DNA of 46,351 nucleotides from Hirudo medicinalis (taxonomy: Eukaryota > Annelida > Clitellata > Hirudinida > Hirudinidae), in contig MPNW01000135.1 of NCBI GenBank assembly GCA_011800805.1, positions 108,439 to 154,789 on the forward strand, in the 5' to 3' direction. The number at the start of each line of letters is the position of its first letter. Position 1 is the first letter of the stretch. This document shows, piece after piece, positions 23,501 to 34,984 of the stretch. The position numbers were made by a program, and so were the translations under genes. The notes beneath the pieces were generated by a model. The model worked only from the letters and a program-made list of their open reading frames with translations. It had not been told where the DNA came from and searched no databases.

Positions 23501-26043
23501 ATGCTGCTCCAGCAACACTGAAACTGTGCACATCTTCAGGCTCAAGTGAGATGCTTGTTAACAATTACATTCAGACATTAATCATTAAAAATACTTAGGT
23601 GGGCAGGTCATTAATTACTCGATTAGATGCTGACCAAGCACTTTGATTACCTGCCAATCAATTGAACTGTTGCCTGATTGGTTGCTGATAAAGTTTAATA
23701 ATAATTTTAATAGATAATTAGGAGATAAAGTTAACAAAATAACCTATTACAGTGATGATGATGATGATGATTATTATTATTATTATTATTGTCATGCAAT
23801 TTATTCCTTAAAGAAGTTATGTAAAATCATTTAATTGTCTTAGAATCTTAGAAGCGGATAAATCCTTATTGTGATTCGAATTACTGGGAATTATTAAAAT
23901 CTCCTGCCTGTCCATTTGCATTCCTTGCAACATACTCGAGTGACCTAAAAGCTTTTGAATTTGAATTTTTTTTTAAAGACTCCCGTTATTTCCTTGCTTT
24001 TCCAGTGTCTTTGTCCTCACGGATTTTGAAATTTATTAATAATGGATGTTATTGTTAGACATTTTCTTGGTGATGTTAATATATTGATTGTATAATATAT
24101 ACAATATAATATATTATAGATAATATGATAGATTGAGTGTAATCCATTGCAGTTATTTTGCCAAGCAATTTCTTCGAATAACCACCTACATTTTCATTAG
24201 TGGTGTAATATTTTTTGTAGAATATTCACGACCAAACTGTTTATTATAATTTGTAATGCTTTATTTAATATAACATAATATATTAATATTAATATAATAT
24301 TAAATGCAAATAATGTTAAAAATACGAACGAGAGTTACGCGTGCTAAAATTAATATGAGTCAAAATTAATTAGTGTTTCGTTTTAGTAATTATGTCATCA
24401 TTTGACCATCACTAGGGAGCCAGGTGCTGCAGAGGGAAGTTGGATGGATTACCTGGTCAAGACATCTTCAAGCTACCTGCCGTCGCAAGTTACCGAGATG
24501 CTGGGACAAGAGAGGTTCTTTGCCGCGGCCCGACTGCCCCTCTCGGGATCGAGGAACATTTGCGGCATAACCTCGTGAGTTCAAAGTTCACGACAAAGTT
24601 CTTGCTTTAGGTTCTTTGTCATCGATCGGCCACTGTTCTTAGTTTTTAGGTCAGAAGTAAATAGTTTGTTTCAAGAAATGTTTTTTTACGATTAATTTTG
24701 ATTACATAAAATATGATTTTTATAAATAGTTTAATGTTTTTCAGTGATGCTTATTAATTTCTTAAGATCACAGCAATAATAATAATAATATTAATTAAGT
24801 GCTTTCATTTGTGGAATAAAATAAGGCTAAAACCGAACTCTCTCCATCGTTTCTCTCAGAGTGGGTGGAGCTGTCTACTTGATGGTGATCCTGAACAATG
24901 GCACCGTGGTGGTATATTCTGTCGACCCCATAAACGGAGGAGAGTGCCCACTAGTCTGTGATCACAGGTCAGTAAATGGGAGAAAGTCATTTGAGACAAA
25001 CTTTTTTGTCAAGGAAGAAGAAACGACGTGGACAGAACAATTTTTTTTGTATGGCTCTTCCATCAAGGACTGGTTACATGTTGGGTCCAAATTGCTAGGA
25101 GAGTAGAGGAAATTTTAAGAATGTTTTCATTGAATTTGATTGATTCAAACTGCAGTTTTTTTGTATTTCTATGTTTTATTTTGTGAATGTTTTAAAAAGA
25201 ATTACCAGTTTGATTTCATTCCAAAATGCTTATAAACTGACTGACCAGATACTTAAAGTAGATTTTATATCTAAAGGCAATTTGAGACAAACTTTTTTGC
25301 TAAGATTTTTAGATGGCTGATGCATTTCTGACAAATCCAAAATTGGCATCAGAAGTGGCTAATCTATGACAAGGGGAAAATTTATGAAAATGAAAATAAT
25401 CAGTGTTTTATTTTATTTGAAAGTCCAGTTGTAAACTGATTTAAAATATTAAAATATAATATATTAACATTATTCTTAACTGTTAAGAATTTTGGATATG
25501 TTTTCCAATAATTGAATTCATAATGACAAATTATGGATTCAAAATATTTACTGTAGTCTTGTTGGTGCATCGGGAGCAGTTTATCTTCCTCCAGCTTCGT
25601 CATCACCATCCTCCTTGCCACCTCTAAAATCTCAGGGACCTGCATCAACATCATCATCTTCATCATCATCAACTCTTTCTTCATCGACTCAGCAAACTTC
25701 TGGGGCAACTTGCATCTCCCCAACTCTTGATCATGACTGGACAAAGGTCAAAAAGTCACCAGAGGCAAACACCTCCCCTCAATGGAGTCCCCTCTGTAGG
25801 AAATCTTATGCCAGTGTCGTCAGCTGCCAGAAGAGAACTTCAGATGGCGAGGTTCAATCCCCTCCGAGCTTTGGCGCCAGGTCGGGTCCGCAGCAGTTGA
25901 AACTGGAAGGAGAGATGATGATGGAGGATGCTGTGGTTTCAATTGAAGGTGATGATGTGGATGGTGAAGTGACGTGTCATGGTGATGTCGAGAGGGCCCG
26001 TAATGGTGACAAGCACAAGAAAGAAATGTGGGTACAGGCCTGA
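19223..26043 (+). CDS. WIPI2: WIPI1/2-type WD-repeat phosphoinositide-binding autophagy protein (ATG18 family), ten exons
   Basis: Exons: 19223-19302, 19488-19573, 20070-20236, 22343-22537, 22881-22973, 23132-23202, 23453-23545, 24416-24574, 24860-24967 and 25557-26043. They total 1539 nt (512 residues) with consistent phases. Diagnostic stretches in order are [61 protein letters not shown] (FRRG at residues 225-228), [23 protein letters not shown] and GGECPL. The family forms a seven-bladed propeller whose FRRG motif binds PI3P and PI(3,5)P2 on autophagic membranes; WIPI2 recruits ATG16L1. [11 protein letters not shown] favours WIPI2, while SYASVV in the tail recalls WIPI1, so the gene may represent both. 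The last exon adds about 160 residues that are Ser-rich and then acidic, making the protein longer than human WIPI2 (454 aa). The start ATG is the first in frame before NFNQD. Confidence 0.95.
20471..20532. repeat. (ATT)20 microsatellite in WIPI intron 3
   Basis: An uninterrupted ATT run. Confidence 0.95.
20533..22342. other. Third intron of WIPI
   Basis: A 2.1-kb intron (20237-22342). Two 23-bp tandem units attatgatataat.tctagta.t lie at 21758-21780 and 21783-21805. A patch of repeated aattaattaa motifs lies at 22141-22310. Open frames on both strands at 21049-21357 match nothing recognised and may be transposon debris. Confidence 0.6.
25557..26043 (+). other. WIPI terminal exon encoding Ser-rich and acidic tail
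   Basis: Entered from a tttactgtag acceptor, completing an AG|T codon. It encodes a Ser/Pro-rich stretch (runs of TCA/TCT), a SYASVV motif and an acidic segment ending with TGA. In vertebrate WIPI proteins this region is a short disordered C-terminus; here it is much longer. Confidence 0.8.
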
Positions 26044-26066
26044 TATCCACTGCACCCACATTTCTT
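26021..26066 (+). other. Perfect 13-bp hairpin spanning the WIPI stop codon
   Basis: AAGAAATGTGGGT (26021-26033) and its exact complement ACCCACATTTCTT (26054-26066) flank a 20-base loop that contains the TGA stop codon (26041-26043). Confidence 0.85.
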
Positions 26067-26310
26067 CTCACATACCATTTATTCTTATCAATCCATTTAT
26101 TCTCATACATAAGGCTAGATTTTGGGGTTGCAGAGGTCGCAAATGAAAATTGCTGAAAGTCGCTTAACGAGTTGAATGTATGTGCTTGCTCAAAATCTTC
26201 AAGATGTCAGGAATTGACTCCAATATTTTTATGTCTTGAATAAGAAATTCATGAATTGTTGTCATCTGTTTACAATTATTTTACTACAGACTTGTTTGAT
26301 TTGTCAAGTC

Positions 26311-26316
26311 AATAAA
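26311..26316 (+). terminator. Candidate poly(A) signal of WIPI
   Basis: AATAAA lies 268 bases after the stop codon and is followed by the GT-rich sequence tgtgttg. Confidence 0.5.
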
Positions 26317-28353
26317 TAGACATTCAATGTGTTGAACTCTTTGGTCAAATCTTTGTTAGCATTAACAAAGCTTACTTATTCTGTGAGAATTAGAGTGACA
26401 AATAATTAATTTCACCTACAAATTTCAGCATTTTTTGTTCTGCTCATTAATTAGTTTTGTTTTGTGCATGCCTCCCTCGGACCGTCTCTGCACCGTTATC
26501 CTTACGACAAAAGAACAGTACTTATTCCGATGAAAATCCTATTACCGTTTATTCTGTTTTTTAAACTTTTGTTGGTTTCTTAACATTTGTAGCTTTATTT
26601 CAGTTTTGTTTATGTTTGTCACTTCCTGCATTATTTTTTTATCCACAATTAACCGGCTTTTTTGACCCTTTGATTTCTAATTAAAAGCACGGTTAGGAAA
26701 ATTAATTTTATTTAACAGAAGAGGTGGCATTGTTCAGAGGAAATCGAGAAATTACTTATTTGCAGTTCAAAGCTTTTACATGCTTCGTAAATTTGTATAC
26801 CTCCAAGTGCATCTAGCTTTAAATGCTTTTGAAATTTAAACATTTTCATTGAAACCTATGTTTGTTATGTTTAAATATGTTTTCTTTTACCTTAACACTT
26901 TTATTTGCCCTAAAAGATCTGTACCTGGATGCAGAGTGCAAATGGCTGGAGGACAGTGCAGAATTTCCCAGGGTAGCAAGCAGAAACTGAAGAGTCTGGA
27001 ATGAAAGATTTTTTTAGGACTGAGCCTTTGATCTGCTCTTAGCATCCAGTTGTATTGTTGGCAGAACAATTCTAAATTATGTTGCAAATGATCTTGTTTT
27101 CAAAATGAAATTTGAGATTTTCATCAAAGTAGCACAGCTATTCATTCCATTTTCTGTGAGGAAGTTAGCCACGAAGTGAAAACGCTATAATTACTTTCTG
27201 CACAAATTTATAAATTCGCGCGGCAACGGTATCTTATTAATGCTCCTAATTTAAGTTTCAAAGTTTGATTTTCCGAAATTGTCGTCATTATTCTATTATT
27301 TATTTGTTCTTTAGTGAGATGCTTTCGAATTGTGCACCATCGGCATTCATTTACGTCCTACATTGCTATTTTCGTCTGCTAAGTGGAGATGGCAAGTATA
27401 TATTAGAATATTTTATCGACGAATTCGAGTTATGCTCAGTTTTTGCTTCTTTTTAAAATATTCGCCTTTAGGAATTCACGCAATAACTGAGAGGCGAGTG
27501 TAAAAGTTTCAATGATGTGGTTGCACGTGAAGCATCGCTTTTTGTCTTTTTGGAAGCTCTTCCAAGAGGGCAATGTTTAAAGCAGTGCAGCACGTCCCAC
27601 TGTTAGGTTATTCTAAGTATTAATCCTGAATTTATATTATCTCCAATTGACTCATTCATTTGGTGTTCGAGGCTTCGTTCATATTTGTTATTCATAGCTT
27701 CTATTACTTTTCAATGTCAGTCTTTTTCAAAATATGATTTTCATTGCGTCTTATGTTGATTGCTATTTTGATAATGGATAGATACTGTTTATGTAGTTCT
27801 TAGCATCAACTGATGATTTATCCCCGCAACAGTTATCAACTATCGCATATTTCATTTATCATTAACTTGAACTCTATTCAATCTATTATAATGGCATGTC
27901 AAATTTTTAACCTTTTCGGCATTTATCCATACAGAATTTTGTTCTCGGTAATGGGTTTTATGGTTTATGTCATTCGATATAGTTACGCATTGCTACTCGC
28001 ATTTAAGATGTTATTCATGAAATTATATTCATTCTCAATAATGAGATATGACCGATCTTTGTCGGCATATTGATCATAATGGCATCGTTGGTTCAGCAGT
28101 TAGTTTTCTTGCTTTGAATTACAACACTTTCAATAGTGCTATAATAATGATATAATTGACAACAATAATATATTTTGATGGAACATTGTGTGACGTTCAA
28201 CGATGTTTAAAACGTGTTTAAAACGGATCTGTTTGCATCTTACGGCGTATTTCCTAAGAAGAAAAACAGCAATATTTTGGATAATAGGTTTAAAAGGCAG
28301 ATAAATGTTTGCAATTCTATTTTTTAACAAATTGTAAAGTTCCTGATTCTAAG
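26317..28353. other. Intergenic between WIPI and the small membrane-protein gene
   Basis: AT-rich. Patches at 26460-26520 and 26920-27080 are GC-richer and unexplained. An open frame at 27813-28073 encodes hydrophobic sequence but has AT-driven codon use and no homology. Confidence 0.4.
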
Positions 28354-28960
28354 ATGAAATTGATCGCAACCATTTTATCGCTTTCTCTTTTGGTAGTAAA
28401 TGTCCTAAATAGGGCTACGAGACGTCTAGAATTTCTAGAAATGGCGAGTTTAGTTCATCATTTTACAATTGGTAATTTTTTATATTTGGCATTTAAACGA
28501 AAATGAACGTGTAATTGGACAAAAATTATCTAAATTATCGAATTGGAACAATTGGAAGAGTTCACTTAAAGAGAATTCAATCAAATTACAGGTAACAGTG
28601 TTTGGATATGAGACTGTCAGCTCGCAGAACGAAGTTCTCGGCATTAAAGACATAATGAACCTAGATAGGCTTATAAAATCTACGCCTGGCAAGTTCAGAC
28701 CAAAGGTGAATCTCTTCCAGGAGTTTGTTTATGAATTAAACGAAGAGAAAACGTCAGAAAATGAACATTGGCAGATGAACACCAGGAACATAATTGTCTT
28801 TGCCTTGGCCTCGTTGGTAGTAGTGGCCTTTGCTGTTCTTATTGTTTACACCATTTGTGTGTCATTAGTGTACGTGTCTAAAGCTGCTTTAGCCATTTTG
28901 ACGTCGGGGATTGTGCTGATACTCGCATCAATGTTGTTATTCTTATTGAATTTCAACTGA
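28354..28960 (+). CDS. Small signal-peptide membrane protein of unknown function (two exons predicted)
   Basis: Exon 1 is 28354-28471: signal peptide MKLIATILSLSLLVVNVLN, ending in phase 1 at G|GTAATT. Exon 2 is 28572-28960, from acceptor CACTTAAAG|AG to stop TGA. The joined frame is 507 nt (168 residues) and stays open. The second exon has an extracellular-looking segment, two hydrophobic helices separated by SLVYVSKAA (IIVFALASLVVVAFAVLIVY and LAILTSGIVLILASMLLFLL), and ends in NFN. The 100-base intron is short compared with others here. Without splicing, the second frame is open only back to a stop just before 28455. I do not recognise the family. Alternative: exon 2 is the last exon of a gene with other upstream exons. 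Confidence 0.45.
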
Positions 28961-29522
28961 TTGCTGAGGATATCTAAACATTCTCGAGGCACTTCAAGTC
29001 TATTTTTAAATTGTTTGAATAACGATAATATTGTTTATGGTGGATAAATGTTACGTGGTGTCACATACATTAATCACAGCTCATTCTGAATTTTCGGTTG
29101 TTTTGACTTTTATTGGGAACCTCAGCATTAGAAGACAATATTGTTTAATAAGCCTTGTCGATCATAGAAAAGGTGAACTGAGTTAAAAGTCAGTTATTAA
29201 CATTGATTTGCTGGAAAAATGCAAGAGAAAATTCGTCGGCAAATGCAACTTTGTTTTTGGCTTCGGTCCATTGTCTGAAGACATCAACGCCGTAACACGT
29301 TACTTTACAAATATTAACGCCTCTAACACACTTGAAATATCATAGCATCATTAAATATGGTCACAATATCATTACATTAAGAATTTGAGATAAAAAAAAT
29401 TACATTGACAACGAAAAATGTAATGTGTAACAAGAGCAACCCTAGAGTGTCATTAATTAGTTACTAATCTGATTAATTAAGATTAATAAACAACATAATT
29501 AATAATCTTAATTATTAACATT
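28961..29522. other. Intergenic between convergent genes
   Basis: This separates the plus-strand membrane-protein gene from the 3' end of the minus-strand acetylcholine receptor. No clear feature; it should contain both 3' UTRs. Confidence 0.5.
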
Positions 29523-32500
29523 CTATTCTCGGGTATTTGTTCCTTCCATCCCTATTGGTGCGCTGTTGTCGTAGATGGCAGGTGCCTGTAATATTATTCC
29601 AAAGGTCCCTACCACACAAGCAGATGTAAATATCCAGAGGAACAAACGATCTAACACCTTGGCTACAAATTTCCAGTCTTCTTTGATCTGAGCATTGTTA
29701 ACATTTGATCACTGAACTGATAAATGAATGAAATATTCTATGATGTAAACATATTCAATTATTGATTAGTATTTGTTTTGAAATTATTACGTAACTATTA
29801 CGTAACATCAACTTATTGTAAATGTACTTCATTTATATAGCGCCATATGCATAGCGTCAGAGGCGCTTCTTGTCAACCATTTATATAGCGCTCCTTCCCA
29901 AGGGCACTTGCGGCAGTGCAGGCTGGGTTTCGAACACGACACANTAAATGTACTTCATTTATATAGCGCCATATGCATAGCGTCAGAGGCGCTTCTTGTC
30001 AACCATTTATATAGCGCTCCTTCCCAAGGGCACTTGCGGCAGTGCAGGCTGGGTTTCGAACACGACACATTGCGACTGTTGCCATTACCACCGTATGCAG
30101 GAACGTAACCCATTCGGCCAACCTGCACGCATTAACATTCTATTGAGAATTAATAAGATAATTAATTATCTTTTCTAAACTTCTTTAGATTAATAAACTT
30201 TTATAAAAATGTTTCCAAACCATCATATCCTGATCCTGTTTCTGCATGTGCCCACCAAGATACTCTACTCCTTTCCTAAATTCTCTAATTTTCCTGCTTA
30301 ATTTCAGCTGGGCTAAATTCTCAGTGGTGGTTCTATCGACAGGAAACTTCCTGGTAGACGAGGCACTGGCAGGCACCCATTTTGGTCTGGGTATTTTACC
30401 GCAAATTACTATCTGACTTGAAATCGATTTTCTTAATCCAGTGTTTAGAGTTCTCGGTATTTCCTGGATCTTTGGCATTGGTATTTTCCAGCTCAGGTAT
30501 GAATCCCTGGAGCGTGCTTTATGAGGGCTCAAACTTTTGCTTTTTTTTCGGAGGGTTTTTGGCTCCACATTATTAGATTCTAGACTGGATCTCCCACCAG
30601 ATTTATTCCTATCTCTTGGGGCTAATGAACCAAACCATGGCTTCATAAAATTTTTGGATTGTTCACCTTTTGTTTTACGACCTTTCTGAAGTTCTACATT
30701 ATCATGACCTGAAAATGCATTCTCAACTTGTGAAAAACATTTTGGCCTCCTCATGCCCAAGATTCGTGGAAGAAGTTTTAGAAACATCTGCCTCACCCAG
30801 GGAGACATGGTGTGAGTTGAAGTCGTTCTGTAGTGGACATTAAGTACGATTACAGTTACCAAGGTTGACAAGGTGACCAAAAGCATGGTGAATAACAGGT
30901 ACTTGACGATGAGAGGTATAACGATGGATGTTGGTGGAATTATTTCCGCAAGGAGGAGGAAGAAGACTGTCAGAGAGAGAAGGATGGAGACGCTCAGAGA
31001 AATCTTTTCGCCTTGAAAATCAATCGGCATTTTAAATAGAATTCCATGCTAAATAGAAATAATTATTTATTAAAGTATTAAAGCAGCTTATTAATGTTAT
31101 TCTAAAATAAAACAGAAATGCAATAAAGTTTATAACACTAAACTATAGACTAGCTTAAACGACGGCTTATTTGAATGTTAATACCGCTCTCGGATGGCAA
31201 GAAGAAGACCAATACTGTCAGGAATGTTATAGCAACGCAAGGGATGATCAAATTGACGATATGGAAAAGAGTCTTCCGTCTTATGGTGATATTGAAGGTG
31301 ATGTCGAGATATGGTTCAGAACAACAGGGATAATGTTCCTCGTTCCTCATGGCTGGAACCCCCAGCAAGTCCCACTCCACACTGGGGTAGAATTCCCTCA
31401 AGTCTATGGCATCAGCGATGATCTCTAACTTGTAAGATTCCTCATCTTTTGGGCGGTTGTTTTGTTGAATAAACCCATGTAGATTCAAAAGTTTTAGATC
31501 TACCTAAATATGAGTCAGTAATGCTTGTAAACGCTTGGTATGATGAATGTAATCTTTTATTGCTGTTCACAATAGCAATTTTTTAAATAATAAAGGAAAT
31601 TGATTAACAATAACTGCGATTTGAATTTGTTGAACATGACCTTATCATTTTAGACTTAATACAAATAATTTCTAATCATTAAAATTACAACAATAAATAA
31701 TGATAATATCATTTTTTTTATAAAAACAACAACAAAATCTAATAATTATGACATCAATCAAACATTTCTATAAATAATTGTAATTTTTATGCAGCACCCG
31801 ATGATAGTATTTCTTCATGTGATAATAATCACCTGATATCCATCATATGTCCAAGATCCAAACTTGAGACTGCAATGTTGGATATCAAACGGGTAAAACT
31901 CAACGTCTATGGCACAGAAACTTTTATAGATCACTGGGGGCTCCCACCGTGCCCTTCCATTGCTGTAGAGGGTGGCCTTTGTCATCAAGGTCACTTCGTA
32001 GTTTCCATCGGCACTGTGAAATGTGATTGTCGAACTTTTGTGTTATTATTTCGATAAATATAAACATTTAAACTTATATATAAATTTTATTAACTTTGGA
32101 AGTTTTCTCGACACATGTCAATTCTCACTTGTTGTACAGAACCACATCGGGCAACCAAATTTTCTCCGATGGGATATATATCTTGTCCAACCCACCGTAT
32201 ATCTGCGGATCCCATGCCAATGATGTTTCCATCCACTCCTGAAAGCATATTTGAAAAAAAAGAAATAATTTAATGAGACCTTTTTTATTATAGCTTTTCT
32301 GATTGACTCATTGATTGAATGATTGAAAGTATTCATGAGACTAATGGGCTTGCATGATTTCATGCAGTTTGAACTTTAAATTCTCTACTGATCACTGAGA
32401 CGAATCCGAAATGTTTTATCTTTTCCTGATCACTGAAAGCTTTGAGAGCATAGAAACATTTGCTAATGTCAAAATAAAATAAACTTTAACAATACAATTT

Positions 32501-33467
32501 CTTTTTAATGAGAAGGTAGGAAGTAATGATTGGATGTATTTAAATAAACAAAATCAAAGGTTAATTAATTGAACAACCATTATTAACGTTACTTTATTGA
32601 TGATGTTATTATAAATTATTATTCAAATTTTACATTAGCTATGAACTAAATAAATAAATAAATTAAATTTGAGTTAATTAATTTAAAAATGAATTATTCA
32701 GTTAGTTATTATAAATCTTCAGGCATCTTCGTTGTAATTATGCATGTAATCTATCTCTCTATACATTATTTATATAATCTTCATTGTAAATATATTATAT
32801 ATTATATAAATGAAAATTAATCGTCAATAACTTTTAACCACATCAACTGACATGGAGAAGCCAAACGTTTGTCGTGATGATTTGATTCTTCTCATCCTTA
32901 TAAAAAAAGAAGTGAAACAAGTTTATCAAGCGATCATAAATCATAATTTAATTATAATCATAATTTATAGTATAAACGATTACATTAAACCTTATTAATG
33001 ACAAATTGAAGATGCATCAATAATGACTGATTACTGTAGTTAAAAATTATGACCTGAGATACTATTATGAAACAATCATTCTGATCGTTCACCCAAATCA
33101 CCAATCGACTCATCCAGCCGTCCACTTTCCCAATCGTTAAAGTTTGTTTATAAAGCATAGCACCAGAGGTAGTCCAAACCATCTCAGTTATGCCAGGGAC
33201 TTTAATAAATCAAACCTAAGCCAGCATCAGAGGCGCTTTTAACATTCACGAATGTTTCTTTTACCATCGCATGCAGGAACATAAACTGAATGCCATTGCA
33301 AAAGTTGAATGAAAAACATCATCCATCCACTCACCACGTCGGCAAGTTGAGACAGTCTGAGTCCAAGATTTAAGGTCATTTTGCTGCTCGCATTTCCTAC
33401 TGGTCTCAGTTTGTTATCGGTTGTTCTTCTCATGATGTCCTCGAACAGCTGCTTGGTCATCTCGTTA
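29523..33467 (-). CDS. Nicotinic acetylcholine receptor alpha subunit (seven exons; signal-peptide exon not found)
   Basis: Minus-strand exons: 33467-33335, 32896-32852, 32238-32129, 32013-31833, 31503-31185, 31011-30221 and 29687-29523, all with GT-AG ends and consistent phases, about 580 residues. Recognisable parts in order are KLRPVGN and [26 protein letters not shown], loop [10 protein letters not shown], the Cys-loop [15 protein letters not shown] (13 residues between cysteines), SWTYDG (loop B), YPCCSEPY (loop C; vicinal cysteines mark an alpha subunit), M1 [19 protein letters not shown]2 beginning GEK and ending AEIIPPTS, M3, a long M3-M4 loop, [16 protein letters not shown] and M4. 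The GEK at the inner mouth of M2 is typical of cation-selective channels. Exon 33467 is entered in phase 2, so one upstream exon with the signal peptide is missing. It may lie beyond the retroelement island. Homomeric or heteromeric assembly cannot be told from sequence. Confidence 0.95.
29819..30069. repeat. Exact 125-bp duplication around the N at 29944 (assembly artefact likely)
   Basis: 29819-29943 and 29945-30069 are identical, with only the N between. The sequence is a copy of the dispersed TTTATATAGCGC repeat. Confidence 0.9.
29828..30136 (+). repeat. Dispersed TTTATATAGCGC / GTGCAGGCTGGGTTTCGAAC element, copy 3 (in nAChR last intron)
   Basis: The longer form of the element contains catttatatagcgccatatgcatagcgtcagaggcgc, a second catttatatagcgctcc, then gtgcaggctgggtttcgaac, atgcaggaacgtaacccattc and ggccaacctgcacgc. 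The right part matches 44776-44905 at roughly four bases in five. GGGTTTCGAAC is B-box-like, so a tRNA-derived SINE is possible. Confidence 0.75.
33217..33300 (+). repeat. Dispersed repeat fragment, copy 4
   Basis: It reads gccagcatcagaggcgcttt and later accatcgcatgcaggaacataaactgaatgcc, matching the core and the right part of the 29828 element with an internal deletion. It lies in the first recognised intron of the receptor gene. Confidence 0.55.
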
Positions 33468-34383
33468 CTGAGGCAAGCTCAAATGAAAATATGCATGTAT
33501 TATATAAATTGTATATATACGTGAAATTTTTGAAATTAAATAATTTAATAATTATTTTTGAGCTACAGGGTATTAGCCTTGTTTGTTTTTTTTTTTCAAA
33601 TTTTGTGCATTTCTGTTTTTTTGGAGTCACTTGGTCATGTAAGAGATTGATTTACCCTTTGACCGAGGTTGATAATAAAAAAATAAATAAATTATCGTGG
33701 ACAATATATCGTTGGTTTGAATGAGAGTATAACAAACAACTTAGACATTAAAAATTCTTAAAATGTTGTATAGCAGTTCAAATGGCAACATGTAGATTCT
33801 ACATTATAGAAGATTATCTCTCTGCTACGTGCACAATTTTTAACTCAATCACGTACAAGCTTCCTTAACACAAAAAGCGTTCAAGGTTATAAAGTTAAAC
33901 AATTCATTAATTAATTACAAAGTAATTAATACTGTAATTATTAACCTTGAACGAAGATAATAAGGAGACCCAAACTTTTCGCTTCAGCCATTAATGAATG
34001 TCTATTTTGTCTAATCTATTTGAATAAATTTTTGACTTTAAATGTCTCAAATTAGCAGTACTTAATGCATTTTTGTGTGCATAAGATTTTAATATATTTA
34101 CTAAAATATATAATATTGTATTTCTCAATTTCAAAATTAAAATCACAACATCAAAAGGTTACCTTTTTTTTTTAGATAATTAAAGTCAACAAGATTAACA
34201 GGGCCATAATTTCATAAGTTATTGTTTGAATTCTGCTATTAACCAATTTTATAATTTTCCACATGAAAATTATTCAAATTAAAAAATGCAGCTAATTATA
34301 TTTTGGCGAGAGCGGACGAGACCGCTAGCTTTATGGAAGCGGTTGCAAATGAATGACAGAGACCACACGGGTCTCCTATAAAC
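33468..34383. other. Upstream of nAChR mature exon: no exon recognised
   Basis: The region was searched by eye for a signal-peptide exon ending in phase 2 on the minus strand; none is convincing. A short perfect hairpin GAGACC-acacg-GGTCTC lies at 34359-34375. Confidence 0.4.
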
Positions 34384-34545
34384 GGTGTTGTAAAAAGTAC
34401 TGCTCTTCAGTACTTAAATAAAGTACAAAAATTTACTTAAGTAAAAGTATTTGTTAAAAATTTGTACTCAAGTAAAATTAAAAAGTATCAGCATTTCAAA
34501 ATTACTTTAAAAGTAAAAGTACTGAAGTTGCTTTTGTAATAGTCA
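34384..34545 (+). mobile_element. Terminal region of a Tol2-like hAT transposon
   Basis: It begins ggtgttgtaaaaagtactgc and continues with repeated sub-motifs aagtactt, acttaagtaaaagtat, tgtactcaagtaaaatt and aaaagtaaaagtactg. Tol2-type hAT ends are known for a GTGTAAAAAGTACTC start and many subterminal AAGTAAAAGTA repeats. I see no opposite terminus or transposase nearby, so this is a solo end or a decayed MITE. Confidence 0.55.
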
Positions 34546-34984
34546 TTCGTCAACCTTCTTGTGCTGTATTATTGTGATACATCATTCCATCATGTTTCAA
34601 CTGTAACTGTCTGAACAAATGTATAAACTTTTAAAACTACAAACTGTTATGTTATAAAAACTACAATGTTACTACTTAGTTAACATTCACAATAATGAGT
34701 GTTTTTCCTCATTCAATGTATAATGGATAGTCCTACAGAAGTTACTGTTACCTTTTGTATTACAAAGTAAATTAATATAGTGTAACATAAATGTAGTAAA
34801 GAAATTTAGGCTTCTTCAATTCACAAATTATTCTCTACTAAATTGTGTAGCTTCGATTTTGAATTTACGTGTGGATGTTGAGATTTTTGAACGTTTCTGG
34901 AGGTCGGATTCGAGGAACTGCTAAATGCGTTGTCAAACTCGTTCATTTCACATCAGGGGACCCAGAATTTTCTCAGGAGATTTG
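34546..34984. other. AT-rich sequence between hAT end and LINE 3' end
   Basis: No gene or second hAT end was recognised. Confidence 0.4.

Noticed and set aside
33049..33088. Alternative receptor exon reading [13 protein letters not shown] with a GT donor
   Set aside because: The true exon [15 protein letters not shown] at 32852-32896 fits length, phase and conservation exactly. The other lacks an acceptor and is three residues short.
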